A DNA stretch of 64,000 nucleotides from Belnapia sp. F-4-1 (lineage in GTDB: Bacteria; Pseudomonadota; Alphaproteobacteria; Acetobacterales; Acetobacteraceae). The notes below the pieces were generated by a model, which was given only the letters and a program-made list of their open reading frames with translations, was not told the DNA's origin and did not search any database. The number at the start of each line of letters is the position of its first letter. Position 1 is the first letter of the stretch. The translations under genes were made by a program, and so were the position numbers. The DNA is taken from contig NZ_KN676113.1 of the NCBI RefSeq assembly GCF_000802185.1, positions 3,637,019 through 3,701,018 of the forward strand, written 5' to 3'. This document shows, one piece after another, positions 8,471 through 22,874 of this stretch.

Positions 8471-9870
8471 ACCGCACCCTCGGCAAAGGCCGGCGGCACC
8501 GGCGCCGCGCAGAGCCCCGCCGCCTCCAGCGCCGCCGCGGCGCGGAAGAGCAGCCCTTCCGTCCAGGACTTGCCGATGAGTTGCACGCCGATCGGCATCG
8601 CGCCCTCCGCCTGCTGCACCGGCACGGTCAGCACCGGCACGCCGATATTGCTGATCGGCTGGGTGAAGAGGCCCATCGTGGGCCGCAGCGGCAATTCCAC
8701 CCCATCCAATGTAAGGGTTTCCTGTCCGATCGGCGTCGCCGGCACCGGCGTCGCCGGGGCGAGCAGGATATCCCACCCGGTTATCAGGGCCCGCATCGCA
8801 TCGCGCGCCCTGGCGCGCACGCGCTGGGCCTGCAGGACCCAGGCGGCGGGGATCAGCGCGCCCGCCAGCAGCCGGTCCTGGATCAGCGGCTCATACTCCT
8901 CGAGCCGGGTGCGGAGCGTCGGCAGGTGCAGCGCCCCGCCCTCCGAGGCGGTGATGATGAAGGCGGCGGAGCGGCTCGCCTCCGCCATCGCCCATTCCAC
9001 CTCAGCCGCCGCCCCCAGCCCCTCGGCCACCGCCGCCACCGCGCGCCGCGCCGCCTCGGATTGCATCCGGCCGAACCAACCGCCGAGCCGCGCCACCCGC
9101 AGCCCCGCAAGCCCGGCGCCGAGCAGCGGCGTCACCGGCTCGGGCGGCTGCGGCGCCTGGTGGTCGTCTTCCGCGTCGATCCCCTGCAACGCATCATAGG
9201 CGGCGGCCAGGTCGGCGACGCTGCGGGCGAAAGGCCCGGTATGGTCGAGCGAATGGACGAAGGGGAAGGAGCCGTGGCGCGACAGGCGCCCATAGGTCGG
9301 CTTCATACCGAAGATGCCGTTCAACGAAGCCGGCACCCGGATCGAGCCGTTGGTGTCGGTCCCGAGGCTGAGCGGCACCAGCCCCGCCGCCACCGCCACG
9401 CCCGAGCCGCCGGAGGAGCCGCCGGCGATGCGTGTCAGGTCATGCGGGTTGCGGCAGGGCCCGTCATGGCTGTTCTCCGTGGTGAAGCCGTATGCGAACT
9501 CGTCCATGTTGAGCGCGCCGAGGCAGATGGCGCCGGCCGCATCCATCCGCCGCACGAGGAAGGCGTCATGCGTCGCTGGGGCGGCATCGCGGCGGATGCG
9601 GCTGCCGGCCCGGGTCGGGATGCCGGCGAGGTCGAAGAGGTTCTTCACCGCATAGGGCACCCCGGCCAGCGGCCCGGGGTCCTTCCCGGCGGCGATGCGC
9701 CCATCGACGGCGTCGGCCGCCGCGATTGCCCGTTCGGCAAGCACGGCGGTGAAGGCATTCACCTCCGGCCCGCGCGCCGCGATGCGGGCCAGCGCCGCTT
9801 CCGCCACGGTACGGGCCGAAACCTCGCCCGCCCGCACCTGGGCAGCGATGGCGAGCGCCGGGCCGTTCAT
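8467..9870 (-). CDS. atzE: AtzE-family amidase (1-carboxybiuret hydrolase type)
   Basis: 467-residue amidase-signature enzyme. The Ser-cisSer-Lys triad is visible as Lys76 (AVKNLF), Ser152 (GGSSGGSG) and Ser176 (GTDTNGSIRVP). The AtzE assignment rests on overall sequence and on the immediately upstream gene encoding an AtzG-like subunit, with a 4-bp overlap. In cyanuric-acid degraders AtzE deaminates 1-carboxybiuret in a complex with AtzG. No atzD or atzF homologue is present here, so the physiological substrate may be another ureide-like amide. Sure of the family, less sure of the substrate. Confidence 0.85.
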   Translation of the reverse strand: MNGPALAIAAQVRAGEVSARTVAEAALARIAARGPEVNAFTAVLAERAIAAADAVDGRIAAGKDPGPLAGVPYAVKNLFDLAGIPTRAGSRIRRDAAPATHDAFLVRRMDAAGAICLGALNMDEFAYGFTTENSHDGPCRNPHDLTRIAGGSSGGSGVAVAAGLVPLSLGTDTNGSIRVPASLNGIFGMKPTYGRLSRHGSFPFVHSLDHTGPFARSVADLAAAYDALQGIDAEDDHQAPQPPEPVTPLLGAGLAGLRVARLGGWFGRMQSEAARRAVAAVAEGLGAAAEVEWAMAEASRSAAFIITASEGGALHLPTLRTRLEEYEPLIQDRLLAGALIPAAWVLQAQRVRARARDAMRALITGWDILLAPATPVPATPIGQETLTLDGVELPLRPTMGLFTQPISNIGVPVLTVPVQQAEGAMPIGVQLIGKSWTEGLLFRAAAALEAAGLCAAPVPPAFAEGAV

Positions 9871-10058
9871 GGACGATACACCGGCGCCGGCTCATCCGCC
9901 TCGGTCAGCGGCACGGCGAGCGCCGGCGCAGCGATGCGGACGACCAGCGCGAAGGCCGCCGCGACCCGGGCCTGGCGAGCGGCATCGAGGGCGAGCCCGA
10001 CCGCCGGGGCAGCGGCAGCCACATGGGCGGCAGGATCGAAACGGTCGGGATCGAGCAT
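9867..10058 (-). CDS. atzG: AtzG-like small amidase subunit (DUF4089)
   Basis: 63-residue protein ending in EPAPVYRP, the characteristic C-terminus of the DUF4089/AtzG family, a GatC-like subunit that wraps AtzE. Hydrophobic helices rich in Ala and Val fill the middle. The stop overlaps the atzE start by 4 bp, consistent with stoichiometric expression of a complex. The recognition rests on the tail motif, the size and the position before atzE. Confidence 0.8.
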   Translation of the reverse strand: MLDPDRFDPAAHVAAAAPAVGLALDAARQARVAAAFALVVRIAAPALAVPLTEADEPAPVYRP

Positions 10059-10205
10059 CGGCTTGGCTCCGGCGGGAAGGGCCGCATCGTTCCATGCGGG
10101 TTCCGTGCTGGCCAGCCTTCACCGCTCGCGCATCGGTGATCGAAGGGCAGGCGGACCATTTCGCCCGTTCGGCGTTGCGCCGCAGAGATGGATTTGGGGG
10201 ATTGG

Positions 10206-13200
10206 ATGGCGGAGCGACGCACCGACAAGCCGAAGCCGGCGAAACGAGCGGCCTCGGCCGCGAAGCGCAACTTAGCCGAGGCACCGCCGGCGATCGTCCC
10301 CGCCCTTCCCGCCGTCATAACCCCGCCGGAGCCCGAGCCGGAGCCGGCCTTGAGCGGCCCCCTGGCGCCCCGCCTCTATCTGTTGCATCCGCTGCTGATC
10401 GGCCCGCTGCCGGCCTGGGATGCCGCCTTCGAGCGGGCCGCCGGGCTTGGCTTCAACGGGGTGCTGATCCCGCCACCCTTCGCCACTGGCGCCAGCGGCC
10501 ATCTCCACCAGATCGGCGACCCGGACAGCCCGCTTCCGGCGCTTGAGGCCCAGGGCGACAGCGCCGCGGCACTGGAGACGCTGGCCGCCAAGGCGCGCGC
10601 CCATGGCCTCGACCTTTATATCGACCTGGTGCTCGACCGCGTTGCCGCCGACGGGCGCCTGGCCCGGGAGCAGCCCGGCTGGTTCGCCGGCAATGCCCCC
10701 ACGGGGATGCCCGACCCGCGGCTGGAGCCGCCGGACCGGGATACCTTGCGGGCCCGCTGGGACGACCCCGATACCGTCGCCGGGCTCGGCGCCTGGTGGG
10801 AGGAGCGGCTGCGCCGCTTCACCGCCGCGGGCGTCGCGGGCTTCCGCTGCGAGGCGCCGGCACGCGTGCCCGGCCGCGTCTGGCGCCGGCTGACCGCCGC
10901 CATTCCCGAGGCGCGCTTCCTTGCCTGGACCGTCGGCCTGCCCGCGGAGGCGGTGTCCGAGCTGGCCGAGGCCGGCTTCGCCGCGACCTTCGACAGCCTC
11001 GCCTGGTGGGACCTGCGCGAGGGCTGGCTGGCCGAGGAGGCGACGCGCCTTGCCGCCATCGCCCCGGCCATCGCCACCGTGGAAGCGCCCTTCGGCCCGC
11101 GCCTCGCCGCGCGCGACCCCGACCCGGCCATGGCCGAGCGGGCGGCGCTGCGCCATCTCCGCCTCGCCGCCGGCATCGGCGCCGGGCTGCTGGTGCCGAT
11201 GGGCTTCGAGTACGGCGCCCGCCGGCCGCTCGACGCCGCGCAGGACCGGCCGGGCGACTGGGACTGGCTCCTGCGCCACGCGCCCTTCGACCTTTCGGAG
11301 GCGATCCGCGCCACCAATGCCATGCTCGCCAGCCGCCCGCTGGCACCGGCCGACCTTCGCCCGCTCGCCGGGCCTGGGGCGTCGGCCACTGCCCTGCTGC
11401 GCGCCGCCGGCCCGGATGTGCGCCAGGCCCAGCGCGCTGCTCTAGTGCTCGCCAACCCCGACCTGCATCGTCCGGCGAGTGTCACGGCGACGGCGTTGCT
11501 GCCCGCCACGGGCGGCGTCTTCACGCGCTTCACCCCGAGCCTGCCCGAGGACGGGTCGGGCCTTGAGCCCGGCGGCACGCTGCTGCTGCAGCCGGGCGAG
11601 GTGCGCATCCTCGATGCCATCCCGCCCCGCCCGATCCGCCCTGCCGGCGAGCCCAGCGCCGAGGCCGGCGCCAGCGCCCCGCGCCTCGGCATCGAGAAGA
11701 TCGAGCCGGTGGTCGATGACGGCCGCTTCCCGGTGAAGCGCACGGTCGGCGAGGTGATCGAGGTGCGCTGCGACGTGGTCTGCGACGGCCATGACAAGCT
11801 CGCCGCCGCCCTGCTCTGGCGCGCCGCCGACGAGGATACCTGGCGCGAGGCGCGGCTCCGCCCCCTCGGCAACGACCGCTGGGCGGCCAGCTTCCCGCTC
11901 GAGCGCATGGGCCGCTACATCTTCGCCGTTGAGGCCTGGCGCGACGCCTTCGCTACCTTCACCGACGAACTGCAGAAGAAGCACAATGCCGGCGTCCCCG
12001 TCGCGCTGGAGCTGGAGGAAGGCCGCCTGCTGGTCGAGGCCGCCGGCGGGCGCGCCGGCGGCGCCGTCGCCGAGCTCGCCGCCCGCCTGGTCGGGGCAGG
12101 GGAGGGGGAGCGCCTCGCCCTTCTGCTCGCCCCGGAGACCGCGGCGTTGATGGCCGAGGCGGACGACCGCCCCTTCCGCCTCCGCAGTGCCGAGATCCCC
12201 GTGGAGGCCGAGCGCACCGGTGCCCGCTTCGCCAGCTGGTACGAGCTCTTCCCGCGCAGCCAGTCGGGCGATCCCTCGCGGCACGGCACCTTCGACGACG
12301 TCATCCGCCAGCTGCCGCGCATCCGGCGGATGGGCTTCGACGTGCTCTACTTCCCGCCCATCCACCCGATCGGGAAGAAGAACCGGAAGGGCCGCAACAA
12401 CACGCTGACCCCGGCGCCGGATGACCCCGGCAGTCCCTATGCCATCGGCTCGGAGGACGGTGGGCATGACGCGCTGCACCCGGAGCTCGGCTCGCTCGAG
12501 GATTTCCGCCGACTGGTGAAGGAGGCTTCGGCGCATGGGCTGGAGCTGGCGCTCGACTTCGCCATCCAGTGCAGCCCGGACCATCCCTGGCTGCGCGAGC
12601 ACAAGGAGTGGTTCGACTGGCGGCCGGACGGCTCGCTCCGTTACGCCGAGAACCCGCCGAAGAAGTATGAGGACATCGTCAACGTCGATTTCTACAACGA
12701 GGGCTCCGTCCCGTCGCTGTGGATCGCGTTGCGCGACGTCGTCCGCTTCTGGTGCGATCAGGGCGTGCGCCTGTTCCGCGTCGACAACCCGCACACCAAG
12801 CCCTTCCCCTTCTGGGAATGGCTGATCGCCGATATCCGCGCCCGTCACCCGGACGCCGTCTTCCTGGCCGAGGCCTTCACCCGGCCGAAGGTGATGTACC
12901 GGCTGGCGAAGCTTGGGTTCAGCCAGTCCTACACCTACTTCACCTGGCGCAACGAAAAGCAGGAGATCGAGGAGTACCTGACGGAGCTGACGACGACGGC
13001 GCCGCGGGACTTCTTCCGCCCGCATTTCTTCGTCAACACGCCGGACATCAACCCGCTCTTCCTGCAAAGCTCCGGCCGGGCGGGCTTCCTGATCCGCGCC
13101 GCGCTGGCGACGACGCTTTCCGGCCTCTGGGGCATGGTGCAGGGCTATGAATTCTGCGAGGCCCGCGCCATGCCCGGCAAGGAGGAATACCTCGACTCCG

Positions 13201-13604
13201 AGAAGTACCAACTTCGCGCCTGGCCCGACCGCGCGCCGGGCGATATCGTGGACGAGGTCACCCGGCTGAACGCCATCCGCCGCGGCAACCCGGCCTTGCA
13301 GACGCAGCTTGGCGTGGCCTTCCACAACGCTTTCAACGACAACATCCTGTGGTACCGCAAGGCGACGCCGGATCGGGACAATTGCATCCTGGTCGCGGTC
13401 AGCCTCGACCCGCACAATGTCCAGCAGGCAAGCGTCGAGCTCCCGCTCTGGGAATGGGGACTGCCCGACCACGCGGCACTGGAAGCAGAGGACCTGATGC
13501 GCGGACACCGCTTCACCTGGCAAGGCAAGATGCAGACGATACGGCTCGATCCCGGCGAACTTCCCTTCGGCATCTGGCGGGTTCGCCCGGCAGGGGGCAT
13601 CTAG
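10206..13604 (+). CDS. glgE: GlgE alpha-1,4-glucan:maltose-1-phosphate maltosyltransferase with an extra N-terminal GH13-like domain
   Basis: 1132 residues, about 450 longer than a usual GlgE (about 660-700). The C-terminal ~660 residues are a normal GlgE (GH13_3): an N-domain beginning [17 protein letters not shown], then the catalytic barrel with nucleophile Asp860 (RVDNPHTKP), acid/base Glu889 (LAEAFTRP) and Asp947 (NTPDINP). It extends alpha-1,4-glucan with maltosyl units from maltose-1-phosphate. Residues ~45-430 form a second GH13-like barrel in which the expected catalytic motifs are replaced (DLVLDR instead of DxxxNH, GFRCEA instead of GFRxD, VEAPFG instead of xENHD). It is therefore likely a non-catalytic pseudo-amylase domain. 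The ATG at 10206 has GGGGGA about 5 bases upstream; an alternative ATG is at 10188. Confidence 0.9.
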   Translation: MAERRTDKPKPAKRAASAAKRNLAEAPPAIVPALPAVITPPEPEPEPALSGPLAPRLYLLHPLLIGPLPAWDAAFERAAGLGFNGVLIPPPFATGASGHLHQIGDPDSPLPALEAQGDSAAALETLAAKARAHGLDLYIDLVLDRVAADGRLAREQPGWFAGNAPTGMPDPRLEPPDRDTLRARWDDPDTVAGLGAWWEERLRRFTAAGVAGFRCEAPARVPGRVWRRLTAAIPEARFLAWTVGLPAEAVSELAEAGFAATFDSLAWWDLREGWLAEEATRLAAIAPAIATVEAPFGPRLAARDPDPAMAERAALRHLRLAAGIGAGLLVPMGFEYGARRPLDAAQDRPGDWDWLLRHAPFDLSEAIRATNAMLASRPLAPADLRPLAGPGASATALLRAAGPDVRQAQRAALVLANPDLHRPASVTATALLPATGGVFTRFTPSLPEDGSGLEPGGTLLLQPGEVRILDAIPPRPIRPAGEPSAEAGASAPRLGIEKIEPVVDDGRFPVKRTVGEVIEVRCDVVCDGHDKLAAALLWRAADEDTWREARLRPLGNDRWAASFPLERMGRYIFAVEAWRDAFATFTDELQKKHNAGVPVALELEEGRLLVEAAGGRAGGAVAELAARLVGAGEGERLALLLAPETAALMAEADDRPFRLRSAEIPVEAERTGARFASWYELFPRSQSGDPSRHGTFDDVIRQLPRIRRMGFDVLYFPPIHPIGKKNRKGRNNTLTPAPDDPGSPYAIGSEDGGHDALHPELGSLEDFRRLVKEASAHGLELALDFAIQCSPDHPWLREHKEWFDWRPDGSLRYAENPPKKYEDIVNVDFYNEGSVPSLWIALRDVVRFWCDQGVRLFRVDNPHTKPFPFWEWLIADIRARHPDAVFLAEAFTRPKVMYRLAKLGFSQSYTYFTWRNEKQEIEEYLTELTTTAPRDFFRPHFFVNTPDINPLFLQSSGRAGFLIRAALATTLSGLWGMVQGYEFCEARAMPGKEEYLDSEKYQLRAWPDRAPGDIVDEVTRLNAIRRGNPALQTQLGVAFHNAFNDNILWYRKATPDRDNCILVAVSLDPHNVQQASVELPLWEWGLPDHAALEAEDLMRGHRFTWQGKMQTIRLDPGELPFGIWRVRPAGGI

Positions 13605-16849
<3,245 letters not shown>

Positions 16850-16853
<4 letters not shown>

Positions 16854-19006
16854 TCTCCGGGACCGACTCCCTCGTCGCGGGCCGCCACGGCGACCCCTTC
16901 GCCATCCTCGGCCCGCACGGAGAGGAGATCCGCAGCTTCCAGCCCGGCGCGCGCGGCATCACCGTGCTCGCCCGCGAGGGCGGCGAGGAGATCGGCCGGC
17001 TGGAACAGGTGCATCCCGCCGGCCTCTTCGCCGGCCACGTCTCCCGTCCGGTGCCCTACCGGCTGCGCATCGACTGGCCCGGTTCGGTGCAGGAGACGGA
17101 GGACCCCTATAGCTTCGGCCTGCTGCTCGGCTCGCTCGACCTGCATCTCTTCGCCGAGGGAAGGCATTTCGAACTCGCCAAGGTCTTCGGCGCGCAGGCA
17201 ATGGTGGTCGATGGCGTGCCCGGCGTTCGCTTCGCCCTTTGGGCACCCAATGCGCAGCGTGCGTCCGTGGTTGGCGAGTTCAATGGCTGGGATGGCCGGC
17301 GCCACCCGATGCGGCTGCGGCGCGAGGCCGGCGTGTGGGAGTTGTTCATTCCCCGCCTCCGCCCCGGCGCGCCCTACAAGTACGAGCTGATCGGCGCCGA
17401 TGGCAGCGTGCTGCCGCTGAAAGCGGATCCTCTCGCAACGGCGACGGAGATGCCGCCCGCCACCGCCTCCCGCATCCCCGACCCCACGCCCTTCCTGTGG
17501 ACCGACCAGGACTGGATGGCGGAGCGTGGGGCTCGCCAGGCCGAGGATGCGCCGATCTCCGTCTATGAGGTCCATCCCGGTTCGTGGTGGCGTGACGCCG
17601 CTGGCGAATCGCCGGACTGGGACCGGCTGGCCGACCGGCTCATCCCCTATGTGCAGGGCATGGGCTTTACCCATATCGAATTCCTGCCGGTGATGGAGCA
17701 TCCCTTCGGCGGCTCCTGGGGCTACCAGCCGCTCGGGATGTTCGCCCCAAGCGCCCGCTTCGGCTCGCCAATGGGCTTCGCCCGCTTCGTCGATCGCGCT
17801 CATGCGGCGAAGATCGGCATCATCCTCGACTGGGTGCCGGCGCATTTCCCGACCGATGCGCATGGCCTCTACCGCTTCGACGGAACCGCGCTCTACGAGC
17901 ATGCCGACCCGCGCGAGGGCTTCCACCGCGACTGGAACACGGCGATCTACAATTTCGGCCGCAACGAGGTGCGCGGCTTCCTCCTCGCCAGCGCCATGCA
18001 CTGGCTGGAGCACTACCATATCGACGGCCTGCGCGTGGATGCCGTCGCCTCCATGCTCTACCGCGACTATTCGCGCCCGGCGGGCGAGTGGATTCCGAAC
18101 CGGTACGGCGGCCGCGAGAACCTGGAAGCCGTCGCCTTCCTGCAGGAGCTGAACGCCGTCGTCGAGGAGCGTTGCCGCGGCGCGGTGATGATTGCCGAGG
18201 AAAGCACCGCCTGGCCCGGCGTCACCCGCCCGACCGGCGAGGGTGGCCTGGGCTTCCACTACAAGTGGAACATGGGGTGGATGCACGACACCCTCCACTA
18301 CATCGAGGAGGACCCGGTCAACCGCCGCTACCACCATGACAGCATGACCTTCGGACTGGTCTATGCGTGGAGCGAGAAGTTCATCCTGCCGCTCAGCCAT
18401 GACGAGGTGGTCTATGGCAAGGGGTCGCTGATCGGGAAGATGCCGGGCGACCAGTGGCAGAAATTCGCCAATCTGCGCGCCTACCTCGCCTTCATGTGGA
18501 CGCATCCTGGCAAGAAGCTGCTGTTCATGGGCGGCGAGATCGCCCAGCCCAGCGAGTGGAACCACGATGCCGCCCTGTCCTGGGGCCTGCTCGACGAGGC
18601 GCGCCACCGCGGCATTCAGCGCCTCGTCCACGACCTCAACCTGGCCTATCGCGGCATCCCCGCGCTGCACCGGCAGGACGCCTCGCCGGAGGGTTTCCGC
18701 TGGGTGGTTGGCGGCGACAACGAGCAGAGCATCTTCGCCTGGCTCCGTTTCGGCGCGGCAGGCGACCCGCCCGCCCTCGTCGTCTGCAACATGACGCCGG
18801 TGCCCCGCTACGGCTACCGCATCGGCGTGCCGATGGGCGGCACCTGGCATGAAGTGGTGAACACCGACGGCGCCGCCTATGGCGGGACGAACACGGGCAA
18901 TGGCGGCTCGGTCCAGGCCGAGGCGGCGGAGAGCCACGGATTCGACCAATCGGTCCCGCTCTTCCTGCCGCCGCTGGCTGTGCTCGTCCTTCGGCATCAA
19001 GGGTAG
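16850..19006 (+). CDS. glgB: 1,4-alpha-glucan branching enzyme
   Basis: 718-residue GH13_9/CBM48 branching enzyme of normal length. It has an N-terminal carbohydrate-binding region with FALWAPNA and VGEFNGWDG. The catalytic triad is Asp397 ([12 protein letters not shown]), Glu450 (IAEESTAWP) and Asp518 ([10 protein letters not shown]). It introduces alpha-1,6 branches into the glucan made by GlgE. It overlaps treS-mak by an ATGA and is followed one base later by glgX. Confidence 0.95.
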
Positions 19007-19007
19007 C

Positions 19008-21113
19008 ATGCCTCCCGTACCGACCCGCCTGCTGCCCGGCCGGCCAAATCCGCTGGGGGCGCACTGGGATGGGCTGGGCGTCAGTTTCGCGGTGTTCTCC
19101 GCCCATGCGGAGCGGATCGAGCTTTGCCTCTTCGATGCCGCAGGCCGCCGCGAACTGGCCCGCCTGCCCATGCCGGAATGCACCGACGAGGTCTGGCACG
19201 GCTACCTGCCGGAAGCGCGGCCGGGCCAGCTCTACGGCTACCGCGCCTATGGCCCCTACGAGCCGCGGCAGGGACATCGGTTCAACCCGCACAAGCTGTT
19301 GCTCGACCCCTATGCGCGGCAGATCTCGGGCGAGGTCCGCTGGTCCGACGCGCTCTTCGGCTACCGCCTTGGCGCCGGTCGCGCCGACCTGACCTTCGAC
19401 CGCCGCGACAGCGCGCCGGCCATGCCGAAATCCGTCGTGGTGGATGACAGCTTCCATTGGGGCGACGACCGGCCGCCCTGCGTGCCCTGGGAACGGACGG
19501 TGATCTACGAGGCGCATGTGCGCGGCCTGACCATGCTGCGCGAGGACATTGCGCCTCGGGAGCGCGGCACCTTCGCCGCCCTCGCCGATCCTCGCTTCAT
19601 CGAGCATCTCCAGCGCCTTGGAATTACGGCGCTGGAACTGCTGCCGATCCAGTCCTTCCTGCAGGACCGCTTCCTTGTTTCCAAGGGCCTGAAGAATTAC
19701 TGGGGCTACTCGACCCTCGGCTTCTTCGCTCCCGAGCCGCGCTACCTCATTGAGCCCTGGATGCGGAACGAACTGAAGGTGGCCGTGCGCCGCCTGCATG
19801 CCGCCGGCATCGAGGTCATCATGGATGTGGTCTACAACCACACCTGCGAAGGCAGCGAGATGGGTCCGACGCTGTCCTGGCGCGGCTTCGACAACGCGTC
19901 CTACTACCGTGCGATGCCGGACGAGCCGCGCTATCTCATCAACGACACCGGCACCGGCAACACCATCAACATCAGCCATCCGCGTGTCCTGCAGATGGTG
20001 ATGGACAGCCTGCGCTACTGGGTCGAGCAATACCATGTCGATGGCTTCCGCTTCGACCTCGGCACCATCCTGGGCCGTGAGCCGAGCGGCTTCGACCAGG
20101 GCAGCGGCTTCTTCGACGCCATCCGCCAGGACCCCGTGCTGTCGCGGGTGAAGCTGATCTCGGAACCCTGGGATATCGGCCCCGGCGGCTACCAGGTTGG
20201 CAACCACCCGCCCGGCTGGAGCGAGTGGAACGACCGCTACCGCGACGGCGTGCGTCGCTTCTGGCGCGGGGATAGCGCCATGCGCAGCGACCTTGCTGCC
20301 CGCCTCACCGGTTCCGCCGAGCTGTTCGACCGCCGCCGCCGCCGCCCCTGGGCAAGCGTGAATTTCCTGGCGAGCCACGACGGCTACACGCTGCACGACC
20401 TCAACGCCTACGAGCAGCGGCACAACGAGGCGAACGGCGAGGACAACCACGACGGCCATTCCCACAATCACAGCAACAATTGGGGCGTGGAGGGCGAAAC
20501 GGACGATCCCGCGGTCAATGCTATCCGGCAATCCGTGGCGCGCGCCATGCTGGCGACGCTCTTCGCCTCCGCCGGCACGCCGATGCTGCTCGGCGGCGAC
20601 GAGATAATGCGCACCCAGCTCGGCAACAACAACGCCTATTGCCAGGACAACGAGATCAGCTGGTTCGACTGGACCCGCGCCGCGACCGCGGAGGCGCAGG
20701 CCCTGCAACGCTTCACCGCCCGCTGCATCGCGCTGCGCCACCGCCTGCCGCCGCTCCGCCCGGCGATCTTCCTCCATGGCGGCGCCGAGGTGCGGCCCGG
20801 CTTCCGCGACACTGACTGGTTCGACCAGAACGGTCAGGCGATGATGCCTGAGGCATGGAACGAGCCCGAGGCCCGGACGCTGACACTCCGCCGCGCCACC
20901 GGGGCCGAGGATGGCAGCGTGGATGCCACGCTGCTGCTGCTCAACGCCGATGGCGCCGCACATGACTTCACCCTCCCGGCCCCCGCCATGGATTGGACCA
21001 TCGTGCTCGACACCGCCAACCCCGAGGCCGAGGAGCTCCGCGCCGAGGGCGGGAGCGTGCCGGTCGCCGCCCATTCCGTCGTGCTGCTGGCAACGAGGCT
21101 TCCATCCATATGA
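19008..21113 (+). CDS. glgX: Glycogen debranching enzyme GlgX
   Basis: 701-residue GH13_11 isoamylase-type debranching enzyme. The N-terminal CBM48 has GRPNPLGAHWDGLGVSFAVF. Catalytic residues are Asp350 (GFRFDLGTILG), Glu386 (ISEPWDIG) and the Asp of ASHDGYTL. The ATG at 19008 is chosen with AAGGG upstream; the in-frame extension before it overlaps glgB and lacks conservation. It removes limit-dextrin side chains and so feeds short linear maltodextrins to MalQ and TreY. It overlaps treZ by 4 bp. Confidence 0.93.
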   Translation: MPPVPTRLLPGRPNPLGAHWDGLGVSFAVFSAHAERIELCLFDAAGRRELARLPMPECTDEVWHGYLPEARPGQLYGYRAYGPYEPRQGHRFNPHKLLLDPYARQISGEVRWSDALFGYRLGAGRADLTFDRRDSAPAMPKSVVVDDSFHWGDDRPPCVPWERTVIYEAHVRGLTMLREDIAPRERGTFAALADPRFIEHLQRLGITALELLPIQSFLQDRFLVSKGLKNYWGYSTLGFFAPEPRYLIEPWMRNELKVAVRRLHAAGIEVIMDVVYNHTCEGSEMGPTLSWRGFDNASYYRAMPDEPRYLINDTGTGNTINISHPRVLQMVMDSLRYWVEQYHVDGFRFDLGTILGREPSGFDQGSGFFDAIRQDPVLSRVKLISEPWDIGPGGYQVGNHPPGWSEWNDRYRDGVRRFWRGDSAMRSDLAARLTGSAELFDRRRRRPWASVNFLASHDGYTLHDLNAYEQRHNEANGEDNHDGHSHNHSNNWGVEGETDDPAVNAIRQSVARAMLATLFASAGTPMLLGGDEIMRTQLGNNNAYCQDNEISWFDWTRAATAEAQALQRFTARCIALRHRLPPLRPAIFLHGGAEVRPGFRDTDWFDQNGQAMMPEAWNEPEARTLTLRRATGAEDGSVDATLLLLNADGAAHDFTLPAPAMDWTIVLDTANPEAEELRAEGGSVPVAAHSVVLLATRLPSI

Positions 21114-22870
21114 GCGTAACCAATACATGGGGCGCCACCCTGCTTGCCCCCGACCGCACCCGTTTCCGCCTCTGGGCACCCGATGCCGACGAGGTCGGCC
21201 TCGAGATCGAAGGCCATTCCTCTCTGCCAATGCAAGCGGCAGGGGAGGGATGGTTCGAGGCCGAGGCCCCGGTCGGCCCCGGCGCCCGCTACCGCTTCCG
21301 CGTCAGCTCGGACCTCGCCGTGCCCGACCCCGCCTCGCGCCTCCAGGCCGGCGACGTGCATGACGCCTCGGTCGTGGTCGACGCGGCAGCCTATCGCTGG
21401 CGCAATGCCGAGTGGCGCGGCCGTCCATGGCACGAGACCGTCCTCTACGAGGTCCATGCTGGCGCCATGGGCGGCTTCGCCGGCGTCGAGGCCGCCCTCC
21501 CGCGCCTGAAGGAGCTTGGTGTCACCGCCATCGAGCTGATGCCGGTCAATGATTTCCCGGGGCGCCGGAACTGGGGCTATGACGGCGTGCTGCCCTACGC
21601 CCCCGACACCGCCTTCGGCACGCCGGACGAGCTGCGCTCGCTGGTCGATGCCGCACACGGGCTCGGGCTGATGATCTTCCTCGACGTCGTCTACAACCAT
21701 TTCGGCCCGGACGGCGCCTATCTCCATGCCTATGCCAAGCGTTTCTTCGACGAGGGCATCCACACCCCCTGGGGTGCTGCCATCGACTTCCGGCAGGAGC
21801 CGGTGCGCGCCTTCTTCGAGGAGAATGCGCTTGCATGGCTGCGCGACTACCGCATCGACGGCCTTCGCTTCGACGCCGTCCACGCCATCTCCGAGGCGGA
21901 CTGGCTCGACCTGCTGGCGACCCGCATCCGCAGCGAATTGCCCGACCGCCACGTTCACCTGGTTCTCGAGAACGAGCGCAATGCTGCCCGCCACCTCCGG
22001 CCCAAGGGCGGCTTTGATGCGCAGTGGAACGATGACGGCCACAATATTCTCCACCCGCTGCTGACCGGCGAGCGCGAGGGCTACTACGAAGATTTCTGTG
22101 ACGATGGCGCGGAGAAGCTCGCAAAGGTCCTGGCCGAGGGCTTCCTGTTCCAGGGCCAGCTGTCCGGCCATCTCGGCGCGCCTCGCGGCGAGCCGACCGC
22201 GGGTCTGCCGCCCACCGCCTTCGTCCTGTTCCTGCAAAACCACGATCAGGTCGGCAACCGTGCCTTCGGCGAGCGCCTCGCGGCCCTGGCCGATCCACGC
22301 GCCCTCCAAGCCGCGACAGCGCTGCTGCTGCTCTGCCCGCAGATCCCGATGCTCTTCATGGGCGAGGAATGGGGCGCGACGGCGCCTTTCCTGTTCTTCA
22401 CCGACCACAATGCGGAGCTTGCGCCGCTCGTCACCCAGGGACGGCGGAAGGAGTTCGCCAAATTCGCCGCCTTTCAGGATCCTGCGAAGCGCGAGACCAT
22501 CCCCGACCCGAACGCCGAGAGCACCTTCCGCAACTCGATCCCGAACGTGGAGGAAGCGACCCATGCGCCGCATGATGCGGCGCTGGCCCTGCACCGCCGG
22601 CTGCTGACTTTGCGGCGGGAGCGGATCATGCCGCATCTTCCGGGTGCGAAGGCGCTCGGCGCCCAGGCTGTCGGGGCGGCGGCGGTGGTCGCCCGTTGGC
22701 GCCTGGGCGATGGCAGCACGCTGACCATCGCCTGCAATCTCGGCGCCGAACCCGCCCGCGCCACCGGCGAGGGCGAGGCTTTGTTCGAGAGCATGGCCGG
22801 CGCCGCCGGCACGCTTGCCACCGGCGAGTTGCCGGCGCGGTGCACGGTCGCGCTGCTCAGTCAAGGATGA
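21110..22870 (+). CDS. treZ: Malto-oligosyltrehalose trehalohydrolase
   Basis: 586-residue GH13_10 enzyme that releases trehalose from maltooligosyl-trehalose. An N-terminal CBM48-like domain (FRLWAPDADEV) precedes the catalytic barrel. Catalytic residues are Asp255 (GLRFDAVHAI), Glu287 (VLENERN) and Asp379 (QNHDQVGNRAFG), the last being a TreZ hallmark. The ATG overlaps the glgX stop (ATGA). It is separated from its partner treY by malQ. Confidence 0.93.
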   Translation: MSVTNTWGATLLAPDRTRFRLWAPDADEVGLEIEGHSSLPMQAAGEGWFEAEAPVGPGARYRFRVSSDLAVPDPASRLQAGDVHDASVVVDAAAYRWRNAEWRGRPWHETVLYEVHAGAMGGFAGVEAALPRLKELGVTAIELMPVNDFPGRRNWGYDGVLPYAPDTAFGTPDELRSLVDAAHGLGLMIFLDVVYNHFGPDGAYLHAYAKRFFDEGIHTPWGAAIDFRQEPVRAFFEENALAWLRDYRIDGLRFDAVHAISEADWLDLLATRIRSELPDRHVHLVLENERNAARHLRPKGGFDAQWNDDGHNILHPLLTGEREGYYEDFCDDGAEKLAKVLAEGFLFQGQLSGHLGAPRGEPTAGLPPTAFVLFLQNHDQVGNRAFGERLAALADPRALQAATALLLLCPQIPMLFMGEEWGATAPFLFFTDHNAELAPLVTQGRRKEFAKFAAFQDPAKRETIPDPNAESTFRNSIPNVEEATHAPHDAALALHRRLLTLRRERIMPHLPGAKALGAQAVGAAAVVARWRLGDGSTLTIACNLGAEPARATGEGEALFESMAGAAGTLATGELPARCTVALLSQG

Positions 22871-22874
22871 TGTC

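Noticed and set aside
18636-21230. Long minus-strand open frame across glgB, glgX and treZ
   Set aside because: Antisense shadow; histidine/valine-rich composition and no family motif.
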